Assembly: GCA_035936835.1 (NCBI GenBank) | Contig: DASYVT010000205.1 | Span: 1-54,501, forward strand | Source of the DNA: Candidatus Methylomirabilota bacterium | GTDB taxonomy: Bacteria; Methylomirabilota; Methylomirabilia; Rokubacteriales; CSP1-6 | Length of the DNA stretch: 54,501 nucleotides | Reading direction: 5' to 3' | Part shown: positions 1-8,952 of the stretch, piece after piece | Layout of the letters: every line of letters begins with the position of its first letter | Position numbering within the stretch: the stretch's first letter is position 1 | Notes under the pieces: model-generated | What the model was told of the DNA's origin: nothing | Databases searched by the model: none | The model's input: only the letters and a program-made list of their open reading frames with translations | Program-made: the position numbers and the translations under genes

Positions 1-954
1 CAGTTCGCCACGCGCGTCGAGATCGAGTTCTCCCTGCGGGGCATCGCCTTCTTCAAGCGCTTCGAGGACGAGATGGGCGTGCCGTGCGACTTCCGCCAGG
101 AGGGCTACCTCTTCATCCTGTCGAATGACAAGGACGTCGCCCGCTTCCGCACGAACGTGGCGCTCCAGCAAAGCATGGGCGCCGACGTCAGGCTGATCGC
201 TTCCGATGACGCGAAGGCCATCGTGCCGGGGCTTCGCGTGGACGATACGGTCGCGGCCGTCTGGGGACCGACGGACGGCTACGCCTCACCCAACGACGTG
301 GTCCAGGCCTACGCAGCCCGCGCCCGGGCGGGCGGGGTCAGGTTCTTCGAGGACACGCCGGTGACCGGCATCGAGCTCGACGACGCCAGGAAAGTGAGCG
401 CCGTCGTGACGCCTGCGGGCCGGATCGAGACGCGTCTCGTGATCAACGCCGCCGGGCCCCAGGCGCCCCTGGTCGGGAAAATGGTGGGGCTGGAGCTGCC
501 CGTCGACCCTCGGCGGCGCCACATCTTCGTTACGGACAGCTTCAGCGAGATCAGGCATCCGATGCCGCTCGTGACCGACATCACGTCGGGCTTCTACTGC
601 CGGAGCGAGCAGGGCGCGATCCTGATGAGCCCGGGCGACATCGGAGCGCACACGGAGTACACGGCGAGCGTGGACTGGGGCGTGCTGGAGCAGACGGTGG
701 AGAAGGCGGTGCGCCGCATGCCGGCGCTCGAGCACGCCCAGATCCGCCACGCCTGGGCGGGACTGCGGCCGCTCACGCCCGACGGGCGCGGCATTCTCGA
801 CTGGGCGCCGGGCATCGAGGGGCTCTATCTCGCCATCGGCTTCTGTGGCCACGGCTTCCAGCATTCCCCGGCGGCCGGCGAGATGGTCGCGGAGCTCCTG
901 ACGACCGGCACGACCAGCCTGGACATCACCGACCTTCGCCTCAGCCGCTTCTAG
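1..954 (+). CDS. FAD-dependent oxidoreductase, glycine/sarcosine oxidase-like (5' truncated by window)
   Basis: The reading frame is open from base 1 and stops at 952-954, so the N-terminus with the FAD dinucleotide motif lies outside the window. The visible part resembles the DAO family (sarcosine oxidase beta subunit, glycine oxidase, DadA). It has a mid-domain strand ending in VINAAGPQAP (FAD contact) and a C-terminal block with GLRPLTPDGRG followed by GFCGHGFQHSPAAGE, the typical FAD-binding end of these enzymes. They oxidise N-methyl or primary amino acids to imines using FAD. An internal ATG at 73 is not a real start because homology continues upstream of it. The substrate cannot be told. 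The next gene starts 70 bp downstream in the same direction. Confidence 0.85.
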   Translation, partial: QFATRVEIEFSLRGIAFFKRFEDEMGVPCDFRQEGYLFILSNDKDVARFRTNVALQQSMGADVRLIASDDAKAIVPGLRVDDTVAAVWGPTDGYASPNDVVQAYAARARAGGVRFFEDTPVTGIELDDARKVSAVVTPAGRIETRLVINAAGPQAPLVGKMVGLELPVDPRRRHIFVTDSFSEIRHPMPLVTDITSGFYCRSEQGAILMSPGDIGAHTEYTASVDWGVLEQTVEKAVRRMPALEHAQIRHAWAGLRPLTPDGRGILDWAPGIEGLYLAIGFCGHGFQHSPAAGEMVAELLTTGTTSLDITDLRLSRF

Positions 955-1024
955 CCTCCTGACCAGATTGCCCGCCCACCCCGGGTGTGGCAGAGTAGCG
1001 CGCCATGAGGCTAACGCTGAGCTG

Positions 1025-4000
1025 ATGCTCTGTCCCCAGTGCTCTCACGAGAACCCCGCCGGCGCGCGATTCTGTAACGGGTGTGGCGGTCGGCTGGAGA
1101 CGGTCTGCGCCCGGTGCGGGCACGCAAATCCACCAGCAAGCGGCTTTTGTAACGGCTGCGGTCAGCCGCTTGGCGGTGCGGTGGTACCGGCGCGTGCGCC
1201 CGACAGCTACACGCCGAAGCACCTCGCCGAGAAGATCCTCACCTCAAAGAGCGCGCTTGAAGGAGAGCGCAAGCAAGTCACCGTACTGTTCGCCGATCTC
1301 AAGGGCTCGATGGAACTGCTCGCCGACCGCGATCCCGAGGAGGCGCGAAAGCTCCTCGACCCGGTGCTGGAGCACATGATGGAGGCCGTGCACCGGTACG
1401 AGGGCACGGTGAATCAGGTCATGGGCGATGGGATCATGGCGCTCTTCGGCGCGCCGTTGGCCCACGAGGACCACGCGGTGCGCGCCTGCTACGCGGCACT
1501 ACGGATGCAGGAGAGCGTGAAGCGGTACGCCGAGGGGATCTTCCGCACCTACGGCGTTCCCGTCCGCATTCGCGTTGGTCTCAACTCGGGCGAGGTCGTG
1601 GTCCGGTCGATCGGCTCGGACCTCCACATGGACTACACCGCCGTGGGTCAGACCACACACCTGGCCGCGCGGATGGAGCAGATGGCCGATCCGGGCGCGA
1701 TTCTGCTCACCTCCGACACGCTGCACCTGGCGGAGGGCTTCGTCCAGGTGCGCTCGCTCGGAACGGTCGCAGTCAAGGGGCTGGCGGCTCCCGCCGAGAT
1801 CTTCGAGCTGACCGGAGCGAGCCCCGTGCGCTCGCGCCTGCAAGCCGCCGCGGCCAGAGGCCTCACTACCTTCGTCGGCCGCGACGCCGAGATGGACACC
1901 TTGTTCACCGCACTCGAGCAGGCGAAAGCGGGCAAGGGCCAGGTCGTCGCTGTGGTCGGCGAGCCCGGCGTGGGGAAGTCGCGACTCTTCTGGGAGTTCA
2001 CGCACTCGCACCGGACGCAGGGATGCCTTGTGCTGGAGGCAGCCTCGGTGTCCTACGGCAAGGCGACGACCTTCCTGCCGGTGATCGACCTCCTCAAGGA
2101 CTACTTTCAGATCGAGCCCCGGGACGATACGCGAAAGATCAGCGAGAAGGTCACGGGGAAGCTGTTCTCGCTGGACCGAGCGCTCGAGAGCTGCATTGCC
2201 CCGGTGCTCTGGATGCTCGACGCGCCGGTGGAGGATGCGGACTGGAAACGCCTGGACCCCTCGCTGCAGCGGCAGCGACTGCTGGACGGCCTGCGCCGTC
2301 TGGTCTTGCGGGAGAGCCAGGTGCAGCCGCTGGTGCTGGTCTTCGAGGATTTGCACTGGATCGACGGGGAGACCCAAGCCTTCCTGGACTATCTCATGGA
2401 GAGCCTGCCAACGGCGCGGCTCCTCCTGCTCGTGAACTACCGCCCGGAATACCGTCACGACTGGGGCAGCAAGAGCTACTACCGCCAACTCCGCATCGAC
2501 CCGCTGTCGCCCGCCAGCGCCGACCAGCTCCTTGGTGCCTTGCTCGGCCACGATCCGTCCGTCATCGCTCTCAGGCCACTCTTGATCGTCCGGACCGAGG
2601 GCAATCCATTTTTCCTCGAAGAGAGCGTGCAGAGTCTCGTCGAGACCGGGGCGCTTGCCGGGGAACGCGGCGCCTACCGGCTGGTGAAGTCGCCGGAGGC
2701 GCTCAACATGCCGGCCACCGTCCAGACCATCCTGGCAGCGCGCATCGACCGCCTCGCGCCCGAAGACAAGCGGCTCGTTCAGACCGCCGCAGTCGTTGGC
2801 AAGGACGTGCCGTATTCGCTGCTGCAGGCTATCGCCGCGGAGGACGAGACGGCCTTGCGGGCCAGCCTCGCCCGTCTCCAGGCCGCGGAGTTTCTGTACG
2901 AGGTCCAGTTGTTCCCGGAGGCCGAGTACACCTTCAAGCATGCGCTGACCCACGAGGTGGCCTACGGCGGCATGCTTCAAGAGCGACGCCGCACCCTTCA
3001 CGCTCGGATCATCGAGGCCATCGAAACGCGTTATCCCGATCGGCTGGCCGAGCAGGTCAATGGACTCGCCGGCCACGCCATGCGCGGTGAGGTGTGGGAC
3101 AAGGCTCTGCACTACTATCAGCTGGTGGGGCACAAGGATTTCGACCGCCGAGCGTACCACGAGGCGGTGACGGCTTACGAGCAGGCCCTCGAGGCACTCA
3201 GGCACCTCCCTGAGAATCCCGACACCAGGCCGTTGGCAGTTGAGCTTCGCCGCTTGCTAGCGAACGTGCTAACGAATCGTGGACAGTATCAGAGAAGCTT
3301 CACCCTGTTGGACGAAGCCGAGGCACTGGCCCGACAACTCGACGATCGTGCTCCCATGGCCCGCGTGCTGGCCACCATGAGCTGGGCGCGCAGGGACATG
3401 GGGGACCTGGATGGCGCCATGGCGGCGGCGAGCCAGTCTCTGGAGATAGCGATCGTCCTCAACGATCCCTACGCGCAGGCCGTCGCGTCCTATCGCCTGG
3501 GGCAGGCGTTCGCTTCGGCGGGCGACTTCGGCCGGGCCGCCGAGTTGTTCCGGGGGAACGTCGAGAGGCTGGCACCTGGTGCGCCCGATCCAGCACGCCT
3601 TGCGCTCTGGATTAACTCACGGGCATGGCTGGCGAATGTTCTAGCCACGCTCGGGGAGTTCGACGAGGGTCGCCGCCATGGTGAAGAGGCCGTCCGCCTC
3701 GCCATGGTGAGGCAAGGGCCGTCACCGATCATTGCCCACGGGTGCCTCGGCCTGCTGTATCTCGCCCAAGGAAACTTGGAGGCGGCCGTCCGGGTGCTCG
3801 AGCAGGGCCTGGCCCTCGGTCGCGCCGCCGACGACAGGGCTTGGGCATTCAGTATCGCTGGCGCGCTGGGTGAGGCGTATGCACGCACGGGACGCCTCGC
3901 CGAAGGCCTGGCGCTCTTGGAGGAGACGCTCAGGGACACTTTGCAAAGGGGCGCCAACCTTCGCTTGATCGTTAGGCGGCTCAGCGCTGCCTATCGGCTC

Positions 4001-4363
4001 GCCGGACGTCTCGACGAGGCTCGGCCGCACGCACGCCAGGCGCTCGACTTGGCCCGTCAGCAGAAGGCGCGTGGGGAAGAGGCGGCCGCGCTGTTTGCTC
4101 TGGGCGCCATCCACGCGGATGCGGGTCCTCCCGATGTCCAGCAGGCCGAGACAAGCTATCGGGAGGCCTTGGCGCTCGCGGAGCCGCGCGGCATGCACCC
4201 CCTCGTCGCCCACTGCCACCTCGGCCTCGGCAAGCTGTACCGGCGAACCGGCAAGCGCGAGCAGGCCCAGGAGCACCTCACCACCGCGACGACGATGTAC
4301 CGCGATATGGACATGAGGTTCTGGCTGGAGCAGGCAGAGGCAGAGCTGAGATCGGTGAGCTAA
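1025..4363 (+). CDS. Zinc-ribbon / class III nucleotide cyclase / AAA ATPase / TPR signalling protein (copy 1)
   Basis: About 1112 aa. Two zinc ribbons open the protein (C3, C6, C17, C20; C28, C31, C42, C45). A class III adenylate/guanylate cyclase domain follows at about 80-270, with metal-binding aspartates D91 (FADLKGS) and D135 (MGDGIMALFG). An STAND/AAA-type NTPase has Walker A GEPGVGKS at 312-319 and Walker B ending at D442 (FEDLHWID). The C-terminal third is TPR-like helical repeats. I chose ATG 1025 because it starts directly with the zinc ribbon; an in-frame ATG at 968 only adds 19 low-complexity residues. Likely a cytoplasmic sensor-regulator making cAMP or cGMP; the ligand is unknown. 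It is a close paralogue of the gene at 5356. ATG 1025 overlaps the stop of a six-codon upstream frame (1005-1025). Confidence 0.93.
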   Translation: MLCPQCSHENPAGARFCNGCGGRLETVCARCGHANPPASGFCNGCGQPLGGAVVPARAPDSYTPKHLAEKILTSKSALEGERKQVTVLFADLKGSMELLADRDPEEARKLLDPVLEHMMEAVHRYEGTVNQVMGDGIMALFGAPLAHEDHAVRACYAALRMQESVKRYAEGIFRTYGVPVRIRVGLNSGEVVVRSIGSDLHMDYTAVGQTTHLAARMEQMADPGAILLTSDTLHLAEGFVQVRSLGTVAVKGLAAPAEIFELTGASPVRSRLQAAAARGLTTFVGRDAEMDTLFTALEQAKAGKGQVVAVVGEPGVGKSRLFWEFTHSHRTQGCLVLEAASVSYGKATTFLPVIDLLKDYFQIEPRDDTRKISEKVTGKLFSLDRALESCIAPVLWMLDAPVEDADWKRLDPSLQRQRLLDGLRRLVLRESQVQPLVLVFEDLHWIDGETQAFLDYLMESLPTARLLLLVNYRPEYRHDWGSKSYYRQLRIDPLSPASADQLLGALLGHDPSVIALRPLLIVRTEGNPFFLEESVQSLVETGALAGERGAYRLVKSPEALNMPATVQTILAARIDRLAPEDKRLVQTAAVVGKDVPYSLLQAIAAEDETALRASLARLQAAEFLYEVQLFPEAEYTFKHALTHEVAYGGMLQERRRTLHARIIEAIETRYPDRLAEQVNGLAGHAMRGEVWDKALHYYQLVGHKDFDRRAYHEAVTAYEQALEALRHLPENPDTRPLAVELRRLLANVLTNRGQYQRSFTLLDEAEALARQLDDRAPMARVLATMSWARRDMGDLDGAMAAASQSLEIAIVLNDPYAQAVASYRLGQAFASAGDFGRAAELFRGNVERLAPGAPDPARLALWINSRAWLANVLATLGEFDEGRRHGEEAVRLAMVRQGPSPIIAHGCLGLLYLAQGNLEAAVRVLEQGLALGRAADDRAWAFSIAGALGEAYARTGRLAEGLALLEETLRDTLQRGANLRLIVRRLSAAYRLAGRLDEARPHARQALDLARQQKARGEEAAALFALGAIHADAGPPDVQQAETSYREALALAEPRGMHPLVAHCHLGLGKLYRRTGKREQAQEHLTTATTMYRDMDMRFWLEQAEAELRSVS

Positions 4364-4392
4364 TGCGTGGCTCCTTGTGTGCAGTGCTGGGA

Positions 4393-4398
4393 TAAGAT
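4393..4398 (+). promoter_or_regulatory. Putative -10 element of the MNT/HEPN pair
   Basis: TAAGAT lies 6 nt before the ATG at 4405, a spacing that would start transcription at or next to the start codon. No convincing -35 hexamer is visible. Confidence 0.3.
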
Positions 4399-4404
4399 CG
4401 GGCG

Positions 4405-4905
4405 ATGACCTCTCCGCCGCTCTCGCCCGAGTGGAGCGCCCTGGCCGGCCGGGTCGTCGCCGAGTATCGCGCCGCCATCGGCGACGACCTGGTGGCCGTC
4501 GCACTGTTCGGATCGGTGGCACGTGGCCGGGCCCGGCCTGACAGCGACCTCGACCTCTACGTGGTGACGCGGAGGACGAGCCTCGGGGACTCCCGCCTGC
4601 ACGGGATGTGGGACCGCATCGACGCGAGCCCGGAGTACCAGGCGCTCGTCCGCGCGGGGTACCAGCCCACACCGTCACCTGTCCCGCACTCGGTGGACGA
4701 GCTGGTCCGACATCCGTGGATCCTGCTCGACATCGCTCACCACGGCGTGATCCTGTATGATCCCGCGTCCGTCCTCGAGCGGGAGCTGGACGCCGTGCGC
4801 CAACGCATGGCCGCGCTGGGCTCCACGCGCGTCGAGCTGCCGGACGGGAGCTGGTACTGGGACCTCAAGCCCGACTGGCGTCCCGGCGAGGTCGTCGACC
4901 TGTGA
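4405..4905 (+). CDS. Minimal nucleotidyltransferase (MNT) domain protein
   Basis: 166 aa. The Pol beta/MNT signature is present: G36-S37 in LFGSVARG, then the acidic pair D48 and D50 in DSDLDLY, which bind Mg and the NTP. The gene overlaps the HEPN gene by a GTGA junction, the usual layout of MNT-HEPN modules, in which the MNT protein acts as antitoxin and in studied cases AMPylates or otherwise modifies the HEPN RNase. At 166 aa it is longer than the smallest MNT proteins (about 100 aa) and carries an extra C-terminal half of unknown role. The antitoxin role is inferred from architecture only; a housekeeping nucleotidyltransferase is possible. Confidence 0.85.
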   Translation: MTSPPLSPEWSALAGRVVAEYRAAIGDDLVAVALFGSVARGRARPDSDLDLYVVTRRTSLGDSRLHGMWDRIDASPEYQALVRAGYQPTPSPVPHSVDELVRHPWILLDIAHHGVILYDPASVLERELDAVRQRMAALGSTRVELPDGSWYWDLKPDWRPGEVVDL

Positions 4906-5312
4906 CCAACGGCGAGCGGGCCGATCGTCTTATCGGTGAGGCCCGACAGATCGCCGGTGAGATGAAAAGAGCCCTCGACGACGAGGCATGGAACCTGGCC
5001 ACTCGTCGTGCTCAGGAAGTGTTGGAGATGGCGATCAAGGCGTTGCTCAACGAGATGAGCGTGGACTACCCGAAGACCCACGATCCCGCTCCAGTCTTCG
5101 CCCACGCGGTCCGGATCCGTGGCATCGATGTCGACGCCGGTGTTCTGGACTCCCTGACGGCCCTCTCGCAGGAGCTTGCCAAGGTCAGGAGCCCAGCCTT
5201 CTACCAGGAGACCCTCGTCACCGAGGCCCAGGCGCGGGACTGGGTCCAGCGCGTCGAGCGCGCCCTTCACTTCGGCGAGGACCTGCTCAGGCGATTGCGG
5301 AGGGCACTGTAG
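4902..5312 (+). CDS. HEPN domain protein (putative RNase toxin partner of MNT)
   Basis: 136 aa, all helical, starting with GTG at 4902 that overlaps the stop of the MNT gene (GTGA). The region around KTHDPAPVF (58-66) matches the conserved middle of HEPN (PF05168) proteins. A candidate R-X5-H catalytic motif (R117 to H123) lies near the C-terminus, within the RX4-6H spacing of HEPN ribonucleases. Pairing with an MNT gene suggests a toxin-antitoxin or stress-response module. The motif is not in the canonical sequence context, so nuclease activity is uncertain. The pair sits exactly between two paralogous cyclase genes. Confidence 0.8.
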   Translation: MTNGERADRLIGEARQIAGEMKRALDDEAWNLATRRAQEVLEMAIKALLNEMSVDYPKTHDPAPVFAHAVRIRGIDVDAGVLDSLTALSQELAKVRSPAFYQETLVTEAQARDWVQRVERALHFGEDLLRRLRRAL

Positions 5313-5355
5313 GGCATGCCGTGTCGTCGCGTTCGGAACTTGGGCTGAGCCGCGC

Positions 5356-8300
5356 ATGATCGCGTGTCCTCGGTGCCAGCACCAGAACCCCGCTGACGCA
5401 GCCTTTTGCCAGGAATGCGGGTCACGCCTTGAGACGCCCTGCCCGGCTTGCAGCGCCACGAACCAGCTGGGCGCCAAGTTTTGCAAGAAGTGTGGCCAGC
5501 GGCTAGCCGAGCCTGGTCCGGCAGCCGACCCTCGCCGGACGAGGTTCGACGTTCCAGAGATCTACACCCCCAGGCACCTCGCCGAGAAGATCCTGACCTC
5601 CAAGGCCGCGCTCGAAGGCGAGCGCAAGCAGGTGACCGTGCTCTTCGCCGACCTGAAGGGATCGATGGAGCTGCTCGCCGACCGTGATCCCGAAGAGGCG
5701 CGCAAGCTTCTAGACCCCGTCCTCGAGCACATGATGGAGGCGGTGCATCGGTATGAGGGCACGGTGAACCAAGTGATGGGCGACGGGATCATGGCCCTCT
5801 TCGGCGCGCCGTTGGCCCACGAGGACCACGCGGTGCGCGCCTGCTACGCGGCGCTCCGGATGCAGGAGAGCGTGAAGAAGTACGCGGACGAGGTGCGACG
5901 CTCGCACGCGGCGGTGGTCAAGATCCGGGTCGGGCTCAATTCGGGCGAGGTGGTCGTGCGCGCCATCGGGAGCGATCTCCACATGGACTACACGGCGGTC
6001 GGCCAGACCACCCATCTCGCCGCCAGGATGGAGCAGCTCGCTGAGCCGGGCAGCATTCTCCTCAGCCCGTCCACGCTGGAGCTGGCTGAAGGCTACGTCG
6101 AGGTGAAGGCCCTCGGCCCCCTGCCCGTGAAGGGCCTGCCCGCGCCGGTGGAGGTCTATGAGCTCGTCGGCGCCGGGGCCGTGCGCTCCCGGCTTCACGC
6201 CGCCGCCGCCCGGGGGCTGACCCGCTTTGTCGGCCGCGACAGCGAGCTGGATCAGCTCCGCCAGGCCCTTGAGCGGGCCCAGGCCGGGCACGGCCAGCTC
6301 GTCGCGGTGGTCGGCGAGCCGGGCGTCGGCAAGTCCCGCCTCTACTGGGAGTTCACCCACTCCCATCGCGCCCAAGGCTGGCTCATTCTGGAATCCGGCT
6401 CCGTCTCCTACGGCAAGGCCACGGTCTATCTCCCCGTCATCGATCTCCTCAAGGCGTACTTCCACATCGAGGGGCGAGACGATACGCGGAACATCCGCGA
6501 GAAGGTGACCGGCAAGGTCCTGTCCCTCGACCGTGGCCTCGAGCCCTCCCTGTCGGCGATGCTCTCGCTCCTGGAGGTCCAGGTGGAGGATGAGGCGTGG
6601 GGGCGGCTCGATCCCCCGCAGCGCCGGCAACGGACGCTGGACGCTGTGAAGCGTCTGCTGCTGCGGGAGAGCCAGGTCCAGCCGCTCATGCTGCTCGTCG
6701 AGGACTTGCACTGGATCGACGCCGAGACCCAGGCCCTACTGGATAGCCTCGTCGAGAGCCTGCCGACGGCCCGGCTGCTGCTGCTCGCCAACTACCGCCC
6801 TGAATACCAGCACCTGTGGGGCAGCAAGACCTACTACCGGCAGCTCCGCATCGACCCGTTGCCGGCGGAGAGCGCGGACGATCTCCTCACGAGCCTGCTC
6901 GGGACCGACCAGAACCTGGACTCGCTCAAGCGCACCCTCATTGAACGGACGGAGGGCAACCCGCTGTTCCTCGAGGAGAGCGTGCGGACCCTCGCGGAAA
7001 GCAAGGCGCTGGTCGGTGAACGGGGGGCCTACGGGCTGGCGCAAGACGCCACGACGATCCAGGTGCCGGCGACGGTCCAGGCGATCCTCGCGGCGCGAAT
7101 CGACCGCCTGGCACCCGAGGACAAGCGGCTGCTCCAGGCGGCCTCGGTCATCGGCAAGGACGTGCCGTTCGCGCTCCTGCTCGCCATTGCCGAGCTGGGC
7201 GAAGAAGACCTGCGGCGTGGGCTCGCTCATCTCCAGGCCGCCGAGCTCCTCTACGAGACAAGCCTCTTCCCGGATCTCGAGTACACCTTCAAGCACGCGC
7301 TCACGCATGAGGTCACGTACGGGGGCCTGCTGCAGGAGCGTCGCCGCGAGCTGAACGCGCGGACCGTCGATGCGATCGAGACGCTCCACCGGGATCGCCT
7401 CGGCGAGCACACCGAGCGGCTCGCCCATCACGCCCTCCGGGGCGAGTTACGGGAGAAGGCAGTCGACTATCTCCGCCAGGCCGGACTCAAGGCGTTCACG
7501 CGGTCGGCGCTCCAGGACGCCCGGGTCTGGTTCGAGCAGGCGCTGGGTGTCCTCGCGGCGCTGCCGGAGAGTCGGTCCACGCTGGAAGAGGCCTTCGAGA
7601 TCCGCCTCGAGCTGCGGCTGGTGCTGACCCAGCTCGGTGAGGTTCGGCGCTCGCTCGATCGCCTGCGCGAGGCCGAGGCCCTCGCCGAGCGGTTGAACGA
7701 CGACCGTCGGCGAGCCCGGGTCTGCGCTGTCATGACGAACACCCACTCGCTGCTCGGCGAGCTGGACGAGGCGCTCGTGACCGGCACCCGCGCGCTGGAG
7801 ATCGCCGGGCGCCTCGGGGACTTGAGACTCCGCATCGGCACCACGAGCTATCTCGAGCAGGCGCATTACTACCGGGGCGAGTACGAGCGCGTGGTCGAGC
7901 TGGCCACCGACAACCTCGCGGCGTTGCCCGCCGACTCGGTCTACGAGCGTTTCGGACTTGCCGCACCGGTATCGGTCTTCGATCGCTGCCGGCTGGTCCT
8001 GAGCCTCGCCCAACTCGGCAGATTCGCCGAGGCGGCCGAGTACGCGGCCGAGGCGATCCGGCTCGCCGAGCCGACGCATCATGCCCACACTGTCGGTCTG
8101 GCCCACTGGGCCGCGGGCACGCTTCACCTCCTCAAGGGCGACTGGGCGAAGGCGCGCTCACTGGTCGAGCACTGGATCTCGGTGGCGCGGACGGGGAACG
8201 TCGTTTTCATGCTTCCCCTCGCGGTCGCTTCCTCCGCCTGGGCGCTGGCGCAACTGGGCGAGCCGGGCGAGGCGCTGAACCGGCTCCGGGAAGGCGAGCA

Positions 8301-8739
8301 GCTCGTCGAGCGTCAGACCGCGAGGGGGCCGATCGGCCAACTCGGCTGGACCTACCACTCGCTGGGTCGCGCGTGTCTACTGCTCGGCCGCCTCGACGAG
8401 GCGCAGAACCTGGGCGACCGCGCGGTCGAATCCTCTCTGTCTCAGCCCGGGTTCGCGGCCCATGCGCTGCACCTGCTCGGCGACATCGCGACCCATCTCG
8501 ACCGGTTCGATGCCGAGAGGGGCGAGGCCCACTACCGCAAGGCGCTGGCACTCGCCGAACCGCGCGGAATGCGCCCGCTCGTCGCGCACTGCCACCTCGG
8601 CCTCGGCAAGCTCTACCGTCGTACGGGCAAGCGCCAGCAAGCGCAGGAGCACCTCACCCTCGCGACGACGATGTACCGCGAGATGGACTTGCGGTTCTGG
8701 CTGGCGCGGGCGGAGGCAGAGATGCGGGAGTTGGGATGA
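5356..8739 (+). CDS. Zinc-ribbon / class III nucleotide cyclase / AAA ATPase / TPR signalling protein (copy 2)
   Basis: About 1127 aa from ATG 5356, the codon that begins the zinc ribbon (C4, C7, C18, C21; C29, C32, C43, C46). Upstream in-frame ATG 5176 lies inside the HEPN gene and encodes unrelated residues. The cyclase domain carries D99 (FADLKGS) and D143 (MGDGIMALFG), with the same 44-residue spacing as copy 1. Walker A is at 320-327 (GEPGVGKS). TPR-like repeats fill the C-terminal third. The cyclase domain and the last 60 residues are nearly identical to copy 1, while the central TPR region has diverged, suggesting the two proteins share output and scaffold but sense different partners. 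Confidence 0.93.
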   Translation: MIACPRCQHQNPADAAFCQECGSRLETPCPACSATNQLGAKFCKKCGQRLAEPGPAADPRRTRFDVPEIYTPRHLAEKILTSKAALEGERKQVTVLFADLKGSMELLADRDPEEARKLLDPVLEHMMEAVHRYEGTVNQVMGDGIMALFGAPLAHEDHAVRACYAALRMQESVKKYADEVRRSHAAVVKIRVGLNSGEVVVRAIGSDLHMDYTAVGQTTHLAARMEQLAEPGSILLSPSTLELAEGYVEVKALGPLPVKGLPAPVEVYELVGAGAVRSRLHAAAARGLTRFVGRDSELDQLRQALERAQAGHGQLVAVVGEPGVGKSRLYWEFTHSHRAQGWLILESGSVSYGKATVYLPVIDLLKAYFHIEGRDDTRNIREKVTGKVLSLDRGLEPSLSAMLSLLEVQVEDEAWGRLDPPQRRQRTLDAVKRLLLRESQVQPLMLLVEDLHWIDAETQALLDSLVESLPTARLLLLANYRPEYQHLWGSKTYYRQLRIDPLPAESADDLLTSLLGTDQNLDSLKRTLIERTEGNPLFLEESVRTLAESKALVGERGAYGLAQDATTIQVPATVQAILAARIDRLAPEDKRLLQAASVIGKDVPFALLLAIAELGEEDLRRGLAHLQAAELLYETSLFPDLEYTFKHALTHEVTYGGLLQERRRELNARTVDAIETLHRDRLGEHTERLAHHALRGELREKAVDYLRQAGLKAFTRSALQDARVWFEQALGVLAALPESRSTLEEAFEIRLELRLVLTQLGEVRRSLDRLREAEALAERLNDDRRRARVCAVMTNTHSLLGELDEALVTGTRALEIAGRLGDLRLRIGTTSYLEQAHYYRGEYERVVELATDNLAALPADSVYERFGLAAPVSVFDRCRLVLSLAQLGRFAEAAEYAAEAIRLAEPTHHAHTVGLAHWAAGTLHLLKGDWAKARSLVEHWISVARTGNVVFMLPLAVASSAWALAQLGEPGEALNRLREGEQLVERQTARGPIGQLGWTYHSLGRACLLLGRLDEAQNLGDRAVESSLSQPGFAAHALHLLGDIATHLDRFDAERGEAHYRKALALAEPRGMRPLVAHCHLGLGKLYRRTGKRQQAQEHLTLATTMYREMDLRFWLARAEAEMRELG

Positions 8740-8751
8740 GATTCGCCCCTC

Positions 8752-8917
8752 TCAGCGCGGCTGCATGCGGATTGCTCCGTCGAGGCGGATTGTCTCGCCG
8801 TTGAGCATGGCGTTCTCGACGATGTGGGCTGCGAGTCCGCCGTACTCGGCGGGACGGCCGAGGCGCGGCGGGAAGGGCACCTGCTTGCCGAGCGACACCT
8901 GCGCCGGCTCCGGTAAC
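8752..8917 (-). pseudogene. Truncated 3' fragment of an SDR gene (paralogue of 9649-10416)
   Basis: Reading the minus strand from about 8917 down to a TGA at 8752-8754 gives 55 codons that match the last 55 of the SDR at 9649 with only five amino-acid differences. The nucleotide match is about 85% by hand count, with many synonymous changes. Upstream of 8917 the similarity ends abruptly in unrelated residues and an in-frame stop, at the edge of the vapBC upstream region. So this is the tail of a second, older SDR copy whose first 200 codons were lost. Confidence 0.75.
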
Positions 8918-8932
8918 CCCTCATAGGTGAAG

Positions 8933-8952
8933 ATGTGCTACAATGTGCTACA
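8933..8952 (+). promoter_or_regulatory. Tandem 10-bp repeat with embedded -10 box at the vapB start
   Basis: Two perfect tandem copies of ATGTGCTACA (8933-8942 and 8943-8952) end at the vapB ATG. They contain TACAAT (8939-8944) 7 nt before ATG 8952, so transcription could begin at the start codon. The repeat is a plausible operator for autorepression by the toxin-antitoxin complex, as is usual for type II systems. That role is inference. Confidence 0.4.

Noticed and set aside
1499-3205. 568-codon open frame on the minus strand
   Set aside because: It lies entirely opposite the first cyclase gene, has no family motifs, and is expected from high GC codon bias. The same applies to the long antisense frames at 9008-10729, 28252-29760 and 43697-46597.
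5176-5355. In-frame 60-codon upstream extension of the second cyclase
   Set aside because: It overlaps the HEPN gene, has low-complexity Ser/Arg composition, and the zinc ribbon begins exactly at ATG 5356.
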